61,236 nucleotides of DNA. It comes from Clostridiales bacterium GWF2_38_85. GTDB lineage: Bacteria > Bacillota > Clostridia > Oscillospirales > CAG-382. The stretch covers positions 100,361 through 161,596 of the forward strand of contig MGOY01000036.1 of assembly GCA_001797275.1 (NCBI GenBank). The letters are read 5' to 3'. The first letter of the stretch is position 1, and each line of letters opens with the position of its first letter. A program made the translations under genes and the position numbers. Below, piece by piece: positions 38,489 to 47,063 of the stretch. The notes beneath the pieces are model-generated. The model had not been told where the DNA came from. It was given only the letters and a program-made list of their open reading frames with translations, and made no database searches.

Positions 38489-39732
38489 TATTTCAGCACC
38501 TTCCCATCGTAAATATTTTTGCCGCCTATTATCATCAAGTCATATAACGAAAGCTTTGTCTCCGATAGATAAGCTTTATTATTACTATCCGGTAGTGCGA
38601 CAATAAAATAATCCTTCTGTTCAAAAAGGATTTCAACCTCTCTGAATTGAACAACATTTCCTTGTATAATATAAACTCCGTTTTTACCGTCTTTCTTCCT
38701 TAATGCCGTAGTTGGTACTTCTAATCCTTCGTATTTTTTTAATTGTATTTTTACAGGCTGTTCCCGCTTGAAAGAAAAATCGTTCGGCATCTCCTGTGAT
38801 GAGAATACAGCAACAACATTCTCGTTATCTGTTTGTGACACGAATTTTTCAAGTTTCATTTTTATTGCAGTGTTATTAGAATAAATATACGAGAAATCAT
38901 AAATGCCCCCAGTCGTAAGGGTGCTTGCTGTACGCTTGTCCACTGTGCAGAGAAAATACCATTTACTATCGTAAACTATTTTACCAATTGCAGCATTTAT
39001 TGATATAAGGCTGGGATCCGAAGCAATTAGATTATAATAACTGTCAACCGAAAGTTGATTTAGTGCTGAGATTGTAAAAATTGATTCATAACCATCAACA
39101 TTCGAATAAAAATATCCTGATTTATCTGCATAGAATGTTGTTTTATTGCCTTTGATCGAATTTTCAAGCCTGGAAACCTCGTTATTCAATGCCGAGATCT
39201 GAAGCTCATAATTTTCGCCCTGACTTTTCAAAGCGTTTTTTCTGTTCATCAGAATAAGCAGCTCATCCTCTGAATATAATGCCCCTGTAAAATTATTGTT
39301 GTTGATTTTCCTGATAGAGTCTGTAAGTGATTGATGAATAGAATTCTCGATATTTATTATGTTAGTAGTGCTAACAGCAGTTGATGATGATTTTTTAAGA
39401 ATATCAATCTTTCTTTTACACTCAATAATTTGTTTTTGTATTAAAGCATCATTTGAGTCGGAATATACCATAACAACATTCATGCCGGCATAAACCTTTT
39501 CATTGTCATCAGCGAGGTAACTTATTGTTCCTTGAGTAGTCGAGCTTATTATTTTTTCATTTCGCAGTATATAACCGGTTACATCTAGTGTATCTTCATA
39601 TGAAGCAAGTTCAACCGTTTCAGCCGTAACTAAATCTCCGACAGACAAAGTCAGTTGTAATACCATATATGCAATTACCATTATTGCGATTCCACCAATC
39701 AGAATCTGATGCAAAATACCTTTTTGCGTCAT
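38488..39732 (-). CDS. HlyD-like membrane fusion protein in the division cluster
   Basis: The protein is 414 residues. One N-terminal membrane helix (about 8-30) leads to a biotinyl-lipoyl-like segment (VTGYILRNEKIISSTTQGTISYL, EKVYAGMNVVMVYSD) and a long coiled coil (about 90-190). Beta-rich domains end with VPTTALRKKDGKNGVYI, typical of periplasmic adaptor proteins. No transporter gene is adjacent. It overlaps yggS, so its expression follows the division genes. An envelope or division role is inferred from position. Confidence 0.75.
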   Translation of the reverse strand: MTQKGILHQILIGGIAIMVIAYMVLQLTLSVGDLVTAETVELASYEDTLDVTGYILRNEKIISSTTQGTISYLADDNEKVYAGMNVVMVYSDSNDALIQKQIIECKRKIDILKKSSSTAVSTTNIINIENSIHQSLTDSIRKINNNNFTGALYSEDELLILMNRKNALKSQGENYELQISALNNEVSRLENSIKGNKTTFYADKSGYFYSNVDGYESIFTISALNQLSVDSYYNLIASDPSLISINAAIGKIVYDSKWYFLCTVDKRTASTLTTGGIYDFSYIYSNNTAIKMKLEKFVSQTDNENVVAVFSSQEMPNDFSFKREQPVKIQLKKYEGLEVPTTALRKKDGKNGVYIIQGNVVQFREVEILFEQKDYFIVALPDSNNKAYLSETKLSLYDLMIIGGKNIYDGKVLK

Positions 39733-39783
39733 ATGCTCACTTCCCCACGAAAACTGACAACTAAAAGTCTAATACAGCTTATC

Positions 39784-40737
39784 TTATATTATATCACAGA
39801 AACCTTCTGTTTTTAATAGTTTTTCTACATTATTTACTTTTACTTCATATCTTTTTTCTTCACCGTCAAGTTCTATGTCAAATTTCATCCTGTTAAAATA
39901 GGTTTCCTGTCTTTTTGCGAAATTTCTTGTTGCTTTTTTTATCTGATCAAATACTTCCTCAAGGCTGCAAAGTCCTTCGAAATACGGGAAGAATTCTTTA
40001 TATCCGATCGATTGGGAAGCTGTGATCGTATCCTCCAGACCTATATCATACAATGCCTTTACTTCATCAACCAATCCCTGTTCAATAAACTTGTCAACCC
40101 GCAGATTGATTCGGTTGTACAACCATTCCCTGCTGCCTTTGATATATACCATGAATGGTCTGAAGTCGGAAGGTATTATATGTGACTGTTCGTTCCATTC
40201 TCCTATTGTTTTTCCTGTTGTATGATATACCTCAAGTGCGCGTACAACACGTTTTACATTGTTAGGGTGAAGCTTTTCAGCAGAAGCTTCATCAACACTC
40301 CGCAAGATTTCATGCAGCTTGTTGTTGCCAAGAGTTTGGGCAAGCGTCATATATACCTCGCGCAGTGAAGCTGTGCTTTCGGTTTCCGGCAGCAAAGTTG
40401 CATTCAACAGCATTTCTATATATAAACCTGTACCGCCGGCAAGTATCGGTATTTTCTCTCTTGAAACAATATCTTCTGCCGCTTTTTTCGCAAGTTCGGT
40501 AAATTGTCTTACTGAAAAAGGTTCGTTTATATCAAGCGAATCTATTAAATGGTGCTTTACACCGGTTTGTTCTGCTTTCGAAGGTTTAGCCGTTCCGATA
40601 TCCATTCCTTTGTAAACCTGCATCGAATCTCCGGATATAATTTCACCGTCAATCCTTTTTGCAAGCTCAAAGGCAACCTCGCTTTTCCCAACCGCAGTCG
40701 CTCCGGCAATCACAACAATCGGTATTTTATGATTCAT
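39784..40737 (-). CDS. miaA: tRNA dimethylallyltransferase
   Basis: The protein is 317 residues from the ATG at 40737. It has the P-loop AGATAVGKS (11-19), ISGDSMQVYKGMDIGTAKP, HHLIDSLDINEPFSV, IPILAGGTGLYIEML and NVKRVVRALEVY. It adds the isopentenyl group to A37 of tRNAs reading UNN codons. An in-frame extension to 40899 is encoded by the repeated leader element and is not real coding sequence. Confidence 0.96.
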   Translation of the reverse strand: MNHKIPIVVIAGATAVGKSEVAFELAKRIDGEIISGDSMQVYKGMDIGTAKPSKAEQTGVKHHLIDSLDINEPFSVRQFTELAKKAAEDIVSREKIPILAGGTGLYIEMLLNATLLPETESTASLREVYMTLAQTLGNNKLHEILRSVDEASAEKLHPNNVKRVVRALEVYHTTGKTIGEWNEQSHIIPSDFRPFMVYIKGSREWLYNRINLRVDKFIEQGLVDEVKALYDIGLEDTITASQSIGYKEFFPYFEGLCSLEEVFDQIKKATRNFAKRQETYFNRMKFDIELDGEEKRYEVKVNNVEKLLKTEGFCDII

Positions 40738-40903
40738 AAATATGACCATTCCTTTCGATTGTGAGCGGGAATTGTGCTTGATTTTACTTTGTAAAATCTT
40801 TTTGCTATACGCAAAACTTTCGCCACTCTGTATAACCGTATAGCAAGCTATACGGATAGAAAAGGCACAAAACCTAAATTTGAAAGATTTATCTTTCAAA
40901 TTT
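40735..40903 (-). promoter_or_regulatory. Conserved hairpin/GTTTTGTGCC leader element upstream of miaA (E2)
   Basis: This is the longest copy. It has a perfect 13-bp hairpin (40876-40888 and 40891-40903) followed by GGTTTTGTGCCTTT. A second perfect hairpin CCGTATAG-CTTG-CTATACGG and a third, ATTTTAC with GTAAAAT, come next. It ends in AAAGGAATGGTCATATTTATG, the miaA start. Confidence 0.7.
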
Positions 40904-40975
40904 TATTACTTCCTTTTTACTCGAGCGAACATAGTTATCCATTTTTCGCTGATCATTTTTATCTTTTTATTTGCT

Positions 40976-42031
40976 TCAATAAATAAACATCGCATCTCCG
41001 AAGCTGAAGAAACGGTATTTCTGTTCAACAGCGGTTTTATATGCGTTCATTATGTTTTCATAACCTCCAAATGCTGAAACCAGCATCAGCAGTGTACTTT
41101 CGGGAAGGTGAAAGTTTGTAATCAATGCATCAATTGCCTTGAATTTATATGATGGGTAAATAAATATCCCTGTATCTCCGGAAAACGGTCTGATTATACC
41201 ATTCTCATCGGTAACACTTTCAAGTGTTCTGCAAGAGGTTGTTCCGACGCAGATAATTCTACCACCGTTTTTCTTTGCAGTATTGATTTTATCTGCTGTT
41301 TCCTGTGTCACTTCAATATGCTCTGTGTGCATATGATGTTCTTTTATATTTTCAACCTTAACAGGGCGGAAAGTGCCGATGCCAACATGGAGCAAAACTT
41401 CAGCAAAAATTACACCTGATTCCTTCAGCTGTCCTATCAGCTCTTTTGTAAAATGCAGACCTGCGGTGGGTGCGGCAGCACTGCCATCGTATTTTGCGTA
41501 CACAGTCTGGTATCTGTTTTTATCGCTCAGCTTTTCGGTTATATACGGCGGTAATGGCATAAGCCCTATTTTATCAAGAATTTCATTGAAAATTCCATCA
41601 TAATCAAATTTAATCAGACGTAATCCGCCTTCAAGGATATCAATGACAGTTCCCGTCATCAGAGTTTCGGATTCGCTACAAAAAGTAATTTTTTCGTTCA
41701 GCTTTGTCTTTTTCCCCGGTCTGGTCATACAGCTCCAAACCTCGCCGCCTTTTTTATTGTCTCTTGCAATCAAGACTACCTCAATCTTGCCGGTATGAGT
41801 CGTACTTTTACCGTATAATCTTGCGGGGATTACCTTTGTGTCATTTATAATAACACAATCGCTCGGTTTTAAGTATTCGCAGATATCGCAGAAATGTTTA
41901 TGTTCAATTGCTCCGTTTTGTTTGTCAAGTACGAGAAGTCTTGACTTATCGCGTTTTTCGGATGGGGTTTGTGCAATTAGTTTTTCGTCAAGTCCATAGA
42001 AATATGATTTGGTCTTCATTAAATCAGGCAT
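40976..42031 (-). CDS. queA: S-adenosylmethionine:tRNA ribosyltransferase-isomerase
   Basis: This 351-residue QueA has the family runs YFYGLDEKLIAQTPSEKRDKSRLLV, DCVIINDTKVIPARLYG, AAPTAGLHFTKELI, LHVGIGTFRPV, HMHTEHIEV and TNFHLPESTLLMLVSAFGG. It builds epoxyqueuosine in tRNA. tgt is not adjacent in this window. It is followed by the E2 leader element and miaA, another tRNA modification gene. Confidence 0.96.
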   Translation of the reverse strand: MPDLMKTKSYFYGLDEKLIAQTPSEKRDKSRLLVLDKQNGAIEHKHFCDICEYLKPSDCVIINDTKVIPARLYGKSTTHTGKIEVVLIARDNKKGGEVWSCMTRPGKKTKLNEKITFCSESETLMTGTVIDILEGGLRLIKFDYDGIFNEILDKIGLMPLPPYITEKLSDKNRYQTVYAKYDGSAAAPTAGLHFTKELIGQLKESGVIFAEVLLHVGIGTFRPVKVENIKEHHMHTEHIEVTQETADKINTAKKNGGRIICVGTTSCRTLESVTDENGIIRPFSGDTGIFIYPSYKFKAIDALITNFHLPESTLLMLVSAFGGYENIMNAYKTAVEQKYRFFSFGDAMFIY

Positions 42032-42232
42032 ATAAAAAATAGTTTCCTCTCAGCAATGCAATGTGTGGCAAAAGCTTTTGTCAAATAATAAAATGATACA
42101 AAGAACAAAAAATCAAAGCCAACACATAAAAGTATTATAACAAAACAATATGTAAATTTCAACTACTTTAATGTACAAAAAATAATATCAACTAAGATCA
42201 ATTTTGAATAATTTATAAGGATGGACATATTA

Positions 42233-43120
42233 ATGAATAAACCGATTGTGTTCCAGGGAACAGCGACTGCAATGGTCACTCCCTTTCGGAACGATGAAAT
42301 AGATTTTATCAGCTTCGGTCATCTTCTCGAACGCCAGACCGAAAACGGAATAGATGCACTTGTTATTTGTGGGACAACAGGTGAAGCCGCAACAATGAGC
42401 GACTGTGAGCGACTACGCGTCATTGAATTTGCTGTCAGACACTCAGGTGCCTATGTCCCGATTATAGCCGGTACCGGCAGCAACAGCACAGCACACGCAG
42501 TTGAGCTTACAAAGGAAGCAGTAGAGGTCGGGTGTGATGCAGCTCTGGTGGTAACCCCGTATTACAACAAGGCCACCCAGATCGGTCTTGTAAGTCATTA
42601 CACAACTATCGCAGACGCTTCCGAGGTGCCGATAATTATATACAATGTCCCGACACGAACCGGAGTGAATGTCGAACCCAAAACCTATGCCGAGCTTGCG
42701 GAACACCCGAATATTGTTGCTGTCAAGGAATCGGGAACAAACATAGTCAAAATTCAAGAAATGCTGCGTCTTTGCGGCGACAAGCTGACCTTGTATTCAG
42801 GCAACGACAATCAGATTCTGCCTCTGCTTGCACTCGGCGGAATGGGAGTTGTGTCAGTGCTGTCAAATCTGCTCCCTGCCAGTGTCAGTGAGATATGTAA
42901 GGAATATTTCAACGGTAACAACGAGAAGGCATTGAAAAAGCAGCTTGAGCTGCTGCCATTAATGGAGGAAATATTTGTAGAGGTCAATCCGATACCTATT
43001 AAAACATTGATGGCGCAGAAAGGGCTTTGTACCAATGAGGTTAGGTTACCGTTGACTGAAATGGAGCCAAAAAACAAAGAAAAAATAATCGCACTTGTCG
43101 AAAAGTACAGTAATTTGTAA
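42233..43120 (+). CDS. dapA: 4-hydroxy-tetrahydrodipicolinate synthase
   Basis: The protein is 295 residues from the ATG at 42233. It has FQGTATAMVTPF, ALVICGTTGEAATMSDCE, IIYNVPTRTGVNVEP (catalytic Tyr), the Schiff-base Lys in VAVKESGTN and LYSGNDNQILPLLALGG. It condenses pyruvate and aspartate semialdehyde toward diaminopimelate and lysine. The start follows AAGGATGGACATATTA, with an in-frame ATG at 42221 touching the ribosome site. The 200-nt gap upstream is too short and unlike a lysine riboswitch. Confidence 0.96.
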   Translation: MNKPIVFQGTATAMVTPFRNDEIDFISFGHLLERQTENGIDALVICGTTGEAATMSDCERLRVIEFAVRHSGAYVPIIAGTGSNSTAHAVELTKEAVEVGCDAALVVTPYYNKATQIGLVSHYTTIADASEVPIIIYNVPTRTGVNVEPKTYAELAEHPNIVAVKESGTNIVKIQEMLRLCGDKLTLYSGNDNQILPLLALGGMGVVSVLSNLLPASVSEICKEYFNGNNEKALKKQLELLPLMEEIFVEVNPIPIKTLMAQKGLCTNEVRLPLTEMEPKNKEKIIALVEKYSNL

Positions 43121-43183
43121 TTATAAAATTATCCAATCAATATTAAAAAATTTTTATTTTTCTCTTATATTTTTAATAATATA

Positions 43184-43213
43184 TTGACATCATGAGTATA
43201 AATATGATATCAT
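43184..43213 (+). promoter_or_regulatory. Likely promoter of the PITGD surface protein gene
   Basis: A consensus TTGACA (43184-43189) and TATCAT (43208-43213) are separated by 18 nt, about 45 nt before the start codon at 43257. Confidence 0.6.
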
Positions 43214-43256
43214 TACCTTATAATATTTCAATTAAGCTTAAGAAAGGTAGTATATC

Positions 43257-44087
43257 ATGAAAAAAATTGCATCATTATTTCTCGTCCTAATGCTGATGAT
43301 TGTTTTATCAGCAAGTGCAATTGCCGTCGATGATCCGCCTGTAATTCATGTCAGCAAAATCGACAATGCGCTTGCATTTGAATCCGACTGCCTTATTATG
43401 ACTCCTGCTTTCGGCGATAATATTTTAAAGGCAGTAAAAACAATTACTAAAGAAGACGAAACCGAAGCCCAGATCGGTACAATATCACACAGCTTCAAAT
43501 GGTGGGCTGTTGCGGTATGTGAATGGGATGATACCGAAGGAGCATATGTTGTTACACAGCTTAAGGGCGTTGACGGCATTGAAGCAAGCTACGACATTCC
43601 GGATAACGGATTTGTAGTAGCTATCCATATCACAGACCAGACTAACGACTCAACCGCATTTGCTCAGAGCAATGTCGACGGTAAAAATGCTCTTGCAGTA
43701 GGCGCAAAGCTATACCTTTATAATATCAATATAGCAAACGCAACAATCGACACAACAGGTGTTTTCGCAAGTCTGTTTGAAGAAGCCGGAATCGATGCCG
43801 GTGTTGAGTCGGGAAGTGCTGTTGCTGATAAAGACGGTGAACCATATGCCGGTGAGCTTGTATTTGATAATTTCGTAACAAATTCGTTTATCGCCGTCGG
43901 CACTTCGTCAAACGATACCTCACTCACAGCTTACGATCCGACAGCAGTAGTTGAAGAATCCGAAGCTGATGAAAGCGAAGCCTCAACAGAAGAGCCTCCG
44001 ATAACCGGTGATTCTATTGTTATATTTGCAATAATCGCAGTTATATCCCTTGCAGGTGCAGCTGTTATCTCTAAAGCAAGAAGATAA
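43257..44087 (+). CDS. Secreted surface protein with PITGD-type C-terminal sorting tail
   Basis: The protein is 276 residues. A signal peptide (KKIASLFLVLMLMIVLSASAIA) is followed by about 200 residues with no family I recognise. An acidic EESEADESEASTEEP linker comes next. The C-terminus has PITGD, a hydrophobic helix (SIVIFAIIAVISLAGAAVI) and the basic end SKARR. This is the layout of a cell-wall sorting signal with a non-canonical pentapeptide. If not sorted, the helix would anchor the protein in the membrane. GAAAGG precedes the ATG. It is monocistronic, with its own promoter and terminator. Confidence 0.8.
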   Translation: MKKIASLFLVLMLMIVLSASAIAVDDPPVIHVSKIDNALAFESDCLIMTPAFGDNILKAVKTITKEDETEAQIGTISHSFKWWAVAVCEWDDTEGAYVVTQLKGVDGIEASYDIPDNGFVVAIHITDQTNDSTAFAQSNVDGKNALAVGAKLYLYNINIANATIDTTGVFASLFEEAGIDAGVESGSAVADKDGEPYAGELVFDNFVTNSFIAVGTSSNDTSLTAYDPTAVVEESEADESEASTEEPPITGDSIVIFAIIAVISLAGAAVISKARR

Positions 44088-44108
44088 GTAACCAGAATAA
44101 AAAATTAC

Positions 44109-44137
44109 GGGTATCGGATTTTTCCGATACCCTTTTT
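44109..44137. terminator. Strong bidirectional terminator
   Basis: GGGTATCGGA and TCCGATACCC form a perfect 10-bp stem with a TTTT loop, followed by TTTTT. It sits between convergent genes. Confidence 0.9.
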
Positions 44138-44144
44138 CGTTTCC

Positions 44145-46457
44145 CTAATTTATTATTGAATCAATATTTCTTTCAACTATAACGATTATAACATAATCGG
44201 GCTTATAGGTATTCAACTCCTGAGTGCGTATACCGTAATCCCACATTCCTCTCATTACTGTCTGATTCATACGTTCGGGTATTATATCCATGATTTGTGT
44301 TCCATATGAATCACGCATTACAATACAATTCGGTAGATCGTTGTTGCCTGTATTGATTATATGCTGATTCTGTGCAAAGCTGGGTGTATAGGTCAGCTTT
44401 TTAGCCGATACATAACGCTTTTCCGAAATTTCCTGCAGCTGTGTTGACATTGAGAATTTTGGAACCCTACGGGCGTTATATTCTTTTATTGTAGATTCAC
44501 TGTATCCAAGATAAACTGACATATCGCCGCTATAATAATAATCTTCAACAAAATCGAATTCATCAAATTCGCGTGGTGCTGCTTCGGGGAAACGCTGTTT
44601 GATATAATCGAACAACTCTGTATATGCCAGAAATGCACCGTAATCAGTCCAATGTGTATCGGTCTTCCAATACATCTTAAGATCATCGTTCTTATGCTCA
44701 TTAAACAGTGAAATTAAATCGATAAGAACCGCATCACTGTCTTCGATAACACCGTAAATCTGTTCAATTCTACTCTTTTTATCCAAAGGTTCAAAATACG
44801 AAGGCATCCGTTCGGGATATATTGTCGCTGCGGCCGGAACAACCATATATATAAGCTCGGCATCCGGATTATACTGCTTGATTGCAGCAACCTTTTTATT
44901 GATATTGCTTTTCGCCTGGTCAAGCTGACTTTGACTGTATGTATTTGTTCTCATAAAATCCAAATAACCATTATGGTCATACAAGAAGAAGCTAGAATCC
45001 GAACCTCCGATTATTCTCCAATAATTACTGCTTTGAATATACATAGGATCAACATAAGCCGCCTCGTATGTAACAGGGTCTGACTCAGCCATTCCTTCAT
45101 TCTTTGCTGTTAAGGTTACCTTAGTTTTAGTATCTTCTTTTTTTACCGTTATATTAAATATACCATGATCAGCTTTTGTTGTAATAACCTGTCCTTTTGT
45201 TGTTTTTGCGGTTATTGTAGCATCACCATCACAGGTTCCGAATATAACAAAATAATTGGGATCGGTGAAAACATGGCCGACAAAGCTTTTTGTTTGTCCA
45301 TCAAAAGCATCCTTGTAGGTATGTGGTGCGAATAATTGCGGAGCTTTTGACTCGGAATCATCGACAGTTATTGTAATAGATGCTTTCCTGCTATTCACAC
45401 CGGCAGCTGTGATTACTGTTATTCCCTTTGCCACCGCTGTAACAACGCCGGTGGTTGATACGGTTGCGACAGCTTTATTGCTCGAGGAGAAGGTAACACG
45501 CTTATCGTCTGCGTTATTCGGGCTGACAGTTGCTTTCAGAGTTAATGTGTTGCCTACATATATTGTAGTGTTACCCTTATCAAGTGTAACCGATGTAACC
45601 TCAACAACCTTAGGTGTTTCGGTAACGGTTACAGTACATTCGGTTTTTATACTGCCTGCTGCTGCTGTGATTTTTGTTGTTCCGACAGCCTTTCCGGTTA
45701 TAACACCGTTCGCGTCGACGATCGCAATCGCTTTATCTTCACTTGTGAAGGTAACTATAGTATCGATTGAATCTTCGGGGTTTATGACAGCTGTAAGAGT
45801 TGCGTTTGCATCCACCTTAAGCTCGATTTCTATTTTATCAAGAGTTATGCTCTCGGCATGTGGCAAAACTGTTACGGTACACTGTGCACTTTTTTCATTG
45901 ATTGTATACGCTTCGATAACCGCTTCGCCTTTTGCAACCGCAGTGATATTGCCATCTTCATCAACTGTTGCGATATCTTCATTGAGTGAACGGTAGAATA
46001 CATCGCTGTTGAATAAATCATCGGGCAAAAGCGAAACTTCAAGCAAAACGGTGTCACCTACCCCAAGTGTACATTTATCAAATGTAAGAACTACATCCGT
46101 TGCACCGCGCTTAACGGTAAGCTTAATTTCGGCAGTTACAGTTCCAACCGTAACCGATATCACACTATCTCCGACAGTTATTGCTGTTATAACACCGTCT
46201 TCGCTGACTTCGGCAACGCTTTCACGTGAGGATTCATATGTAATCTCAGTATCATCAGCGTTGAGTATTTCCGGTTCGAGTGTATATGTCTGGCCAACAC
46301 CCAATGTAAGATTTTCAAACGGAAGAGTTATTTGAGGATTTGCATTTGAAACTGTCTCAGAAGATGTGTTTTCACTTTCTGTTGATTTGGGATTTTTGCA
46401 TGCAAATAATGTTGTAGCAATCATCATGATTGCAAGGAAAGCTGCAATTTTTTTCAT
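44145..46457 (-). CDS. Lipoprotein with four BIG_2 Ig-like domains and an AlgX/DHHW-like SGNH domain
   Basis: The protein is 770 residues. The lipobox TTLFAC gives a lipidated Cys near residue 20. Four bacterial Ig-like (BIG_2) domains follow (about 45-370), each with a TLxVGxTxxL start and a VxxDGxITAxxxGxxxI end. After a spacer, about 490-770 is an SGNH-hydrolase-like domain of the DHHW/AlgX type. It opens YWRIIGGSDSSFFLYD, with the Asp-His-Trp run KTDTHWTDYGAF and the Ser motif CIVMRDSYGTQ. Such domains bind or O-acetylate polysaccharides. No acyl-carrier MBOAT partner is present here. A cell-surface glycan role is inferred. Confidence 0.85.
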   Translation of the reverse strand: MKKIAAFLAIMMIATTLFACKNPKSTESENTSSETVSNANPQITLPFENLTLGVGQTYTLEPEILNADDTEITYESSRESVAEVSEDGVITAITVGDSVISVTVGTVTAEIKLTVKRGATDVVLTFDKCTLGVGDTVLLEVSLLPDDLFNSDVFYRSLNEDIATVDEDGNITAVAKGEAVIEAYTINEKSAQCTVTVLPHAESITLDKIEIELKVDANATLTAVINPEDSIDTIVTFTSEDKAIAIVDANGVITGKAVGTTKITAAAGSIKTECTVTVTETPKVVEVTSVTLDKGNTTIYVGNTLTLKATVSPNNADDKRVTFSSSNKAVATVSTTGVVTAVAKGITVITAAGVNSRKASITITVDDSESKAPQLFAPHTYKDAFDGQTKSFVGHVFTDPNYFVIFGTCDGDATITAKTTKGQVITTKADHGIFNITVKKEDTKTKVTLTAKNEGMAESDPVTYEAAYVDPMYIQSSNYWRIIGGSDSSFFLYDHNGYLDFMRTNTYSQSQLDQAKSNINKKVAAIKQYNPDAELIYMVVPAAATIYPERMPSYFEPLDKKSRIEQIYGVIEDSDAVLIDLISLFNEHKNDDLKMYWKTDTHWTDYGAFLAYTELFDYIKQRFPEAAPREFDEFDFVEDYYYSGDMSVYLGYSESTIKEYNARRVPKFSMSTQLQEISEKRYVSAKKLTYTPSFAQNQHIINTGNNDLPNCIVMRDSYGTQIMDIIPERMNQTVMRGMWDYGIRTQELNTYKPDYVIIVIVERNIDSIIN

Positions 46458-46556
46458 AGGTTATTCCATCCTTAAAATCGGTTGCGAATTATAAATTCGG
46501 ATTTTTATATTGTCTGTGTTAATAATATTTTAATATAATTTAACCTTTTTGTTATT

Positions 46557-46659
46557 ATACTAATCTCGATTAAAAACATAGATAAAATTCAAGGAAAAAC
46601 CTTTGCTATATGGGTTTTTTCGCAGGATTTTATCGTAATGTTTTATGAGAGAGCAGTAT
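46557..46659. repeat. Palindromic element, ATACTAATT subfamily, diverged copy E
   Basis: Starts ATACTAATCTCGATTAAAAAC; the right end contains AGTAT at 46655-46659. AAAAACC and GGTTTTTT form the inner stem around TTTGCTATAT. It lies in the divergent gap 46458-46837, upstream of both the BIG_2 lipoprotein and the Cys-rich small protein. Confidence 0.65.
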
Positions 46660-46777
46660 TACACTCGACAGCAATGACTGAATATATTGTTTATTCTATC
46701 ACATATAATTTATAATTGCAACCGATTTTTATTGTATTTTGACTAAATAAATCAATGGTATTTATTGGCATGGGCTA

Positions 46778-46806
46778 TTGACTAAATCATAAAAAAGTGT
46801 TATAAT
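46778..46806 (+). promoter_or_regulatory. Near-consensus sigma-A promoter
   Basis: TTGACT (46778-46783), a 17-nt spacer and a perfect TATAAT (46801-46806) drive the Cys-rich small protein gene. The 10-mer TTGACTAAAT occurs twice, at 46739-46748 and 46778-46787. Confidence 0.8.
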
Positions 46807-46837
46807 ACAATATCATTTTAGAAGAGGTGGATTCGAA

Positions 46838-47044
46838 TTGAGAGATAATGATATCGCACATAACTGTGAGCTATGTGAATTTTCAACAGAGGTTCCTGGT
46901 TGTGATGCATTGATTTGCAAAAAACACGGTCTCATTAAACGTGATTCGCTCTGCCGCAAATTCCGGCTTGATCCTCTGAGACTGACACCTATGGTAAAGA
47001 AGCTGCGAAAAAACGAGTTTAAGCCAAGTGATTTTTTAACATAA
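46838..47044 (+). CDS. Small cysteine-rich protein of unknown function
   Basis: This 68-residue protein starts at TTG (46838) with AGAGGTGG upstream. Four of its five cysteines form NCELCEF ... GCDALIC; a fifth lies in DSLCRKFRLDPLR. The spacing suggests a zinc or Fe-S site. Small proteins of this style, with the RKFRxDPLR ending, are widespread hypotheticals in Firmicutes. It lies 19 nt before a lipoprotein gene, probably in one transcript. Confidence 0.7.
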   Translation: MRDNDIAHNCELCEFSTEVPGCDALICKKHGLIKRDSLCRKFRLDPLRLTPMVKKLRKNEFKPSDFLT

Positions 47045-47063
47045 ACGGGAAGGATGCCCTGTA

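Noticed and set aside
40738-40899. N-terminal extension of MiaA
   Set aside because: The added frame is encoded by the repeated leader element with its hairpins. The family N-terminus begins at the ATG at 40737, which has its own ribosome site.
42032-42232. Lysine riboswitch upstream of dapA
   Set aside because: The divergent gap is only 200 nt, AT-rich, and shows only a weak inverted repeat (ATGTGTGGC with GCCAACACAT), not the conserved lysine-riboswitch core.
45409-45996. A 195-codon plus-strand gene inside the BIG_2 lipoprotein
   Set aside because: It is an antisense shadow of the Thr/Val-rich Ig repeats, with no ribosome site.
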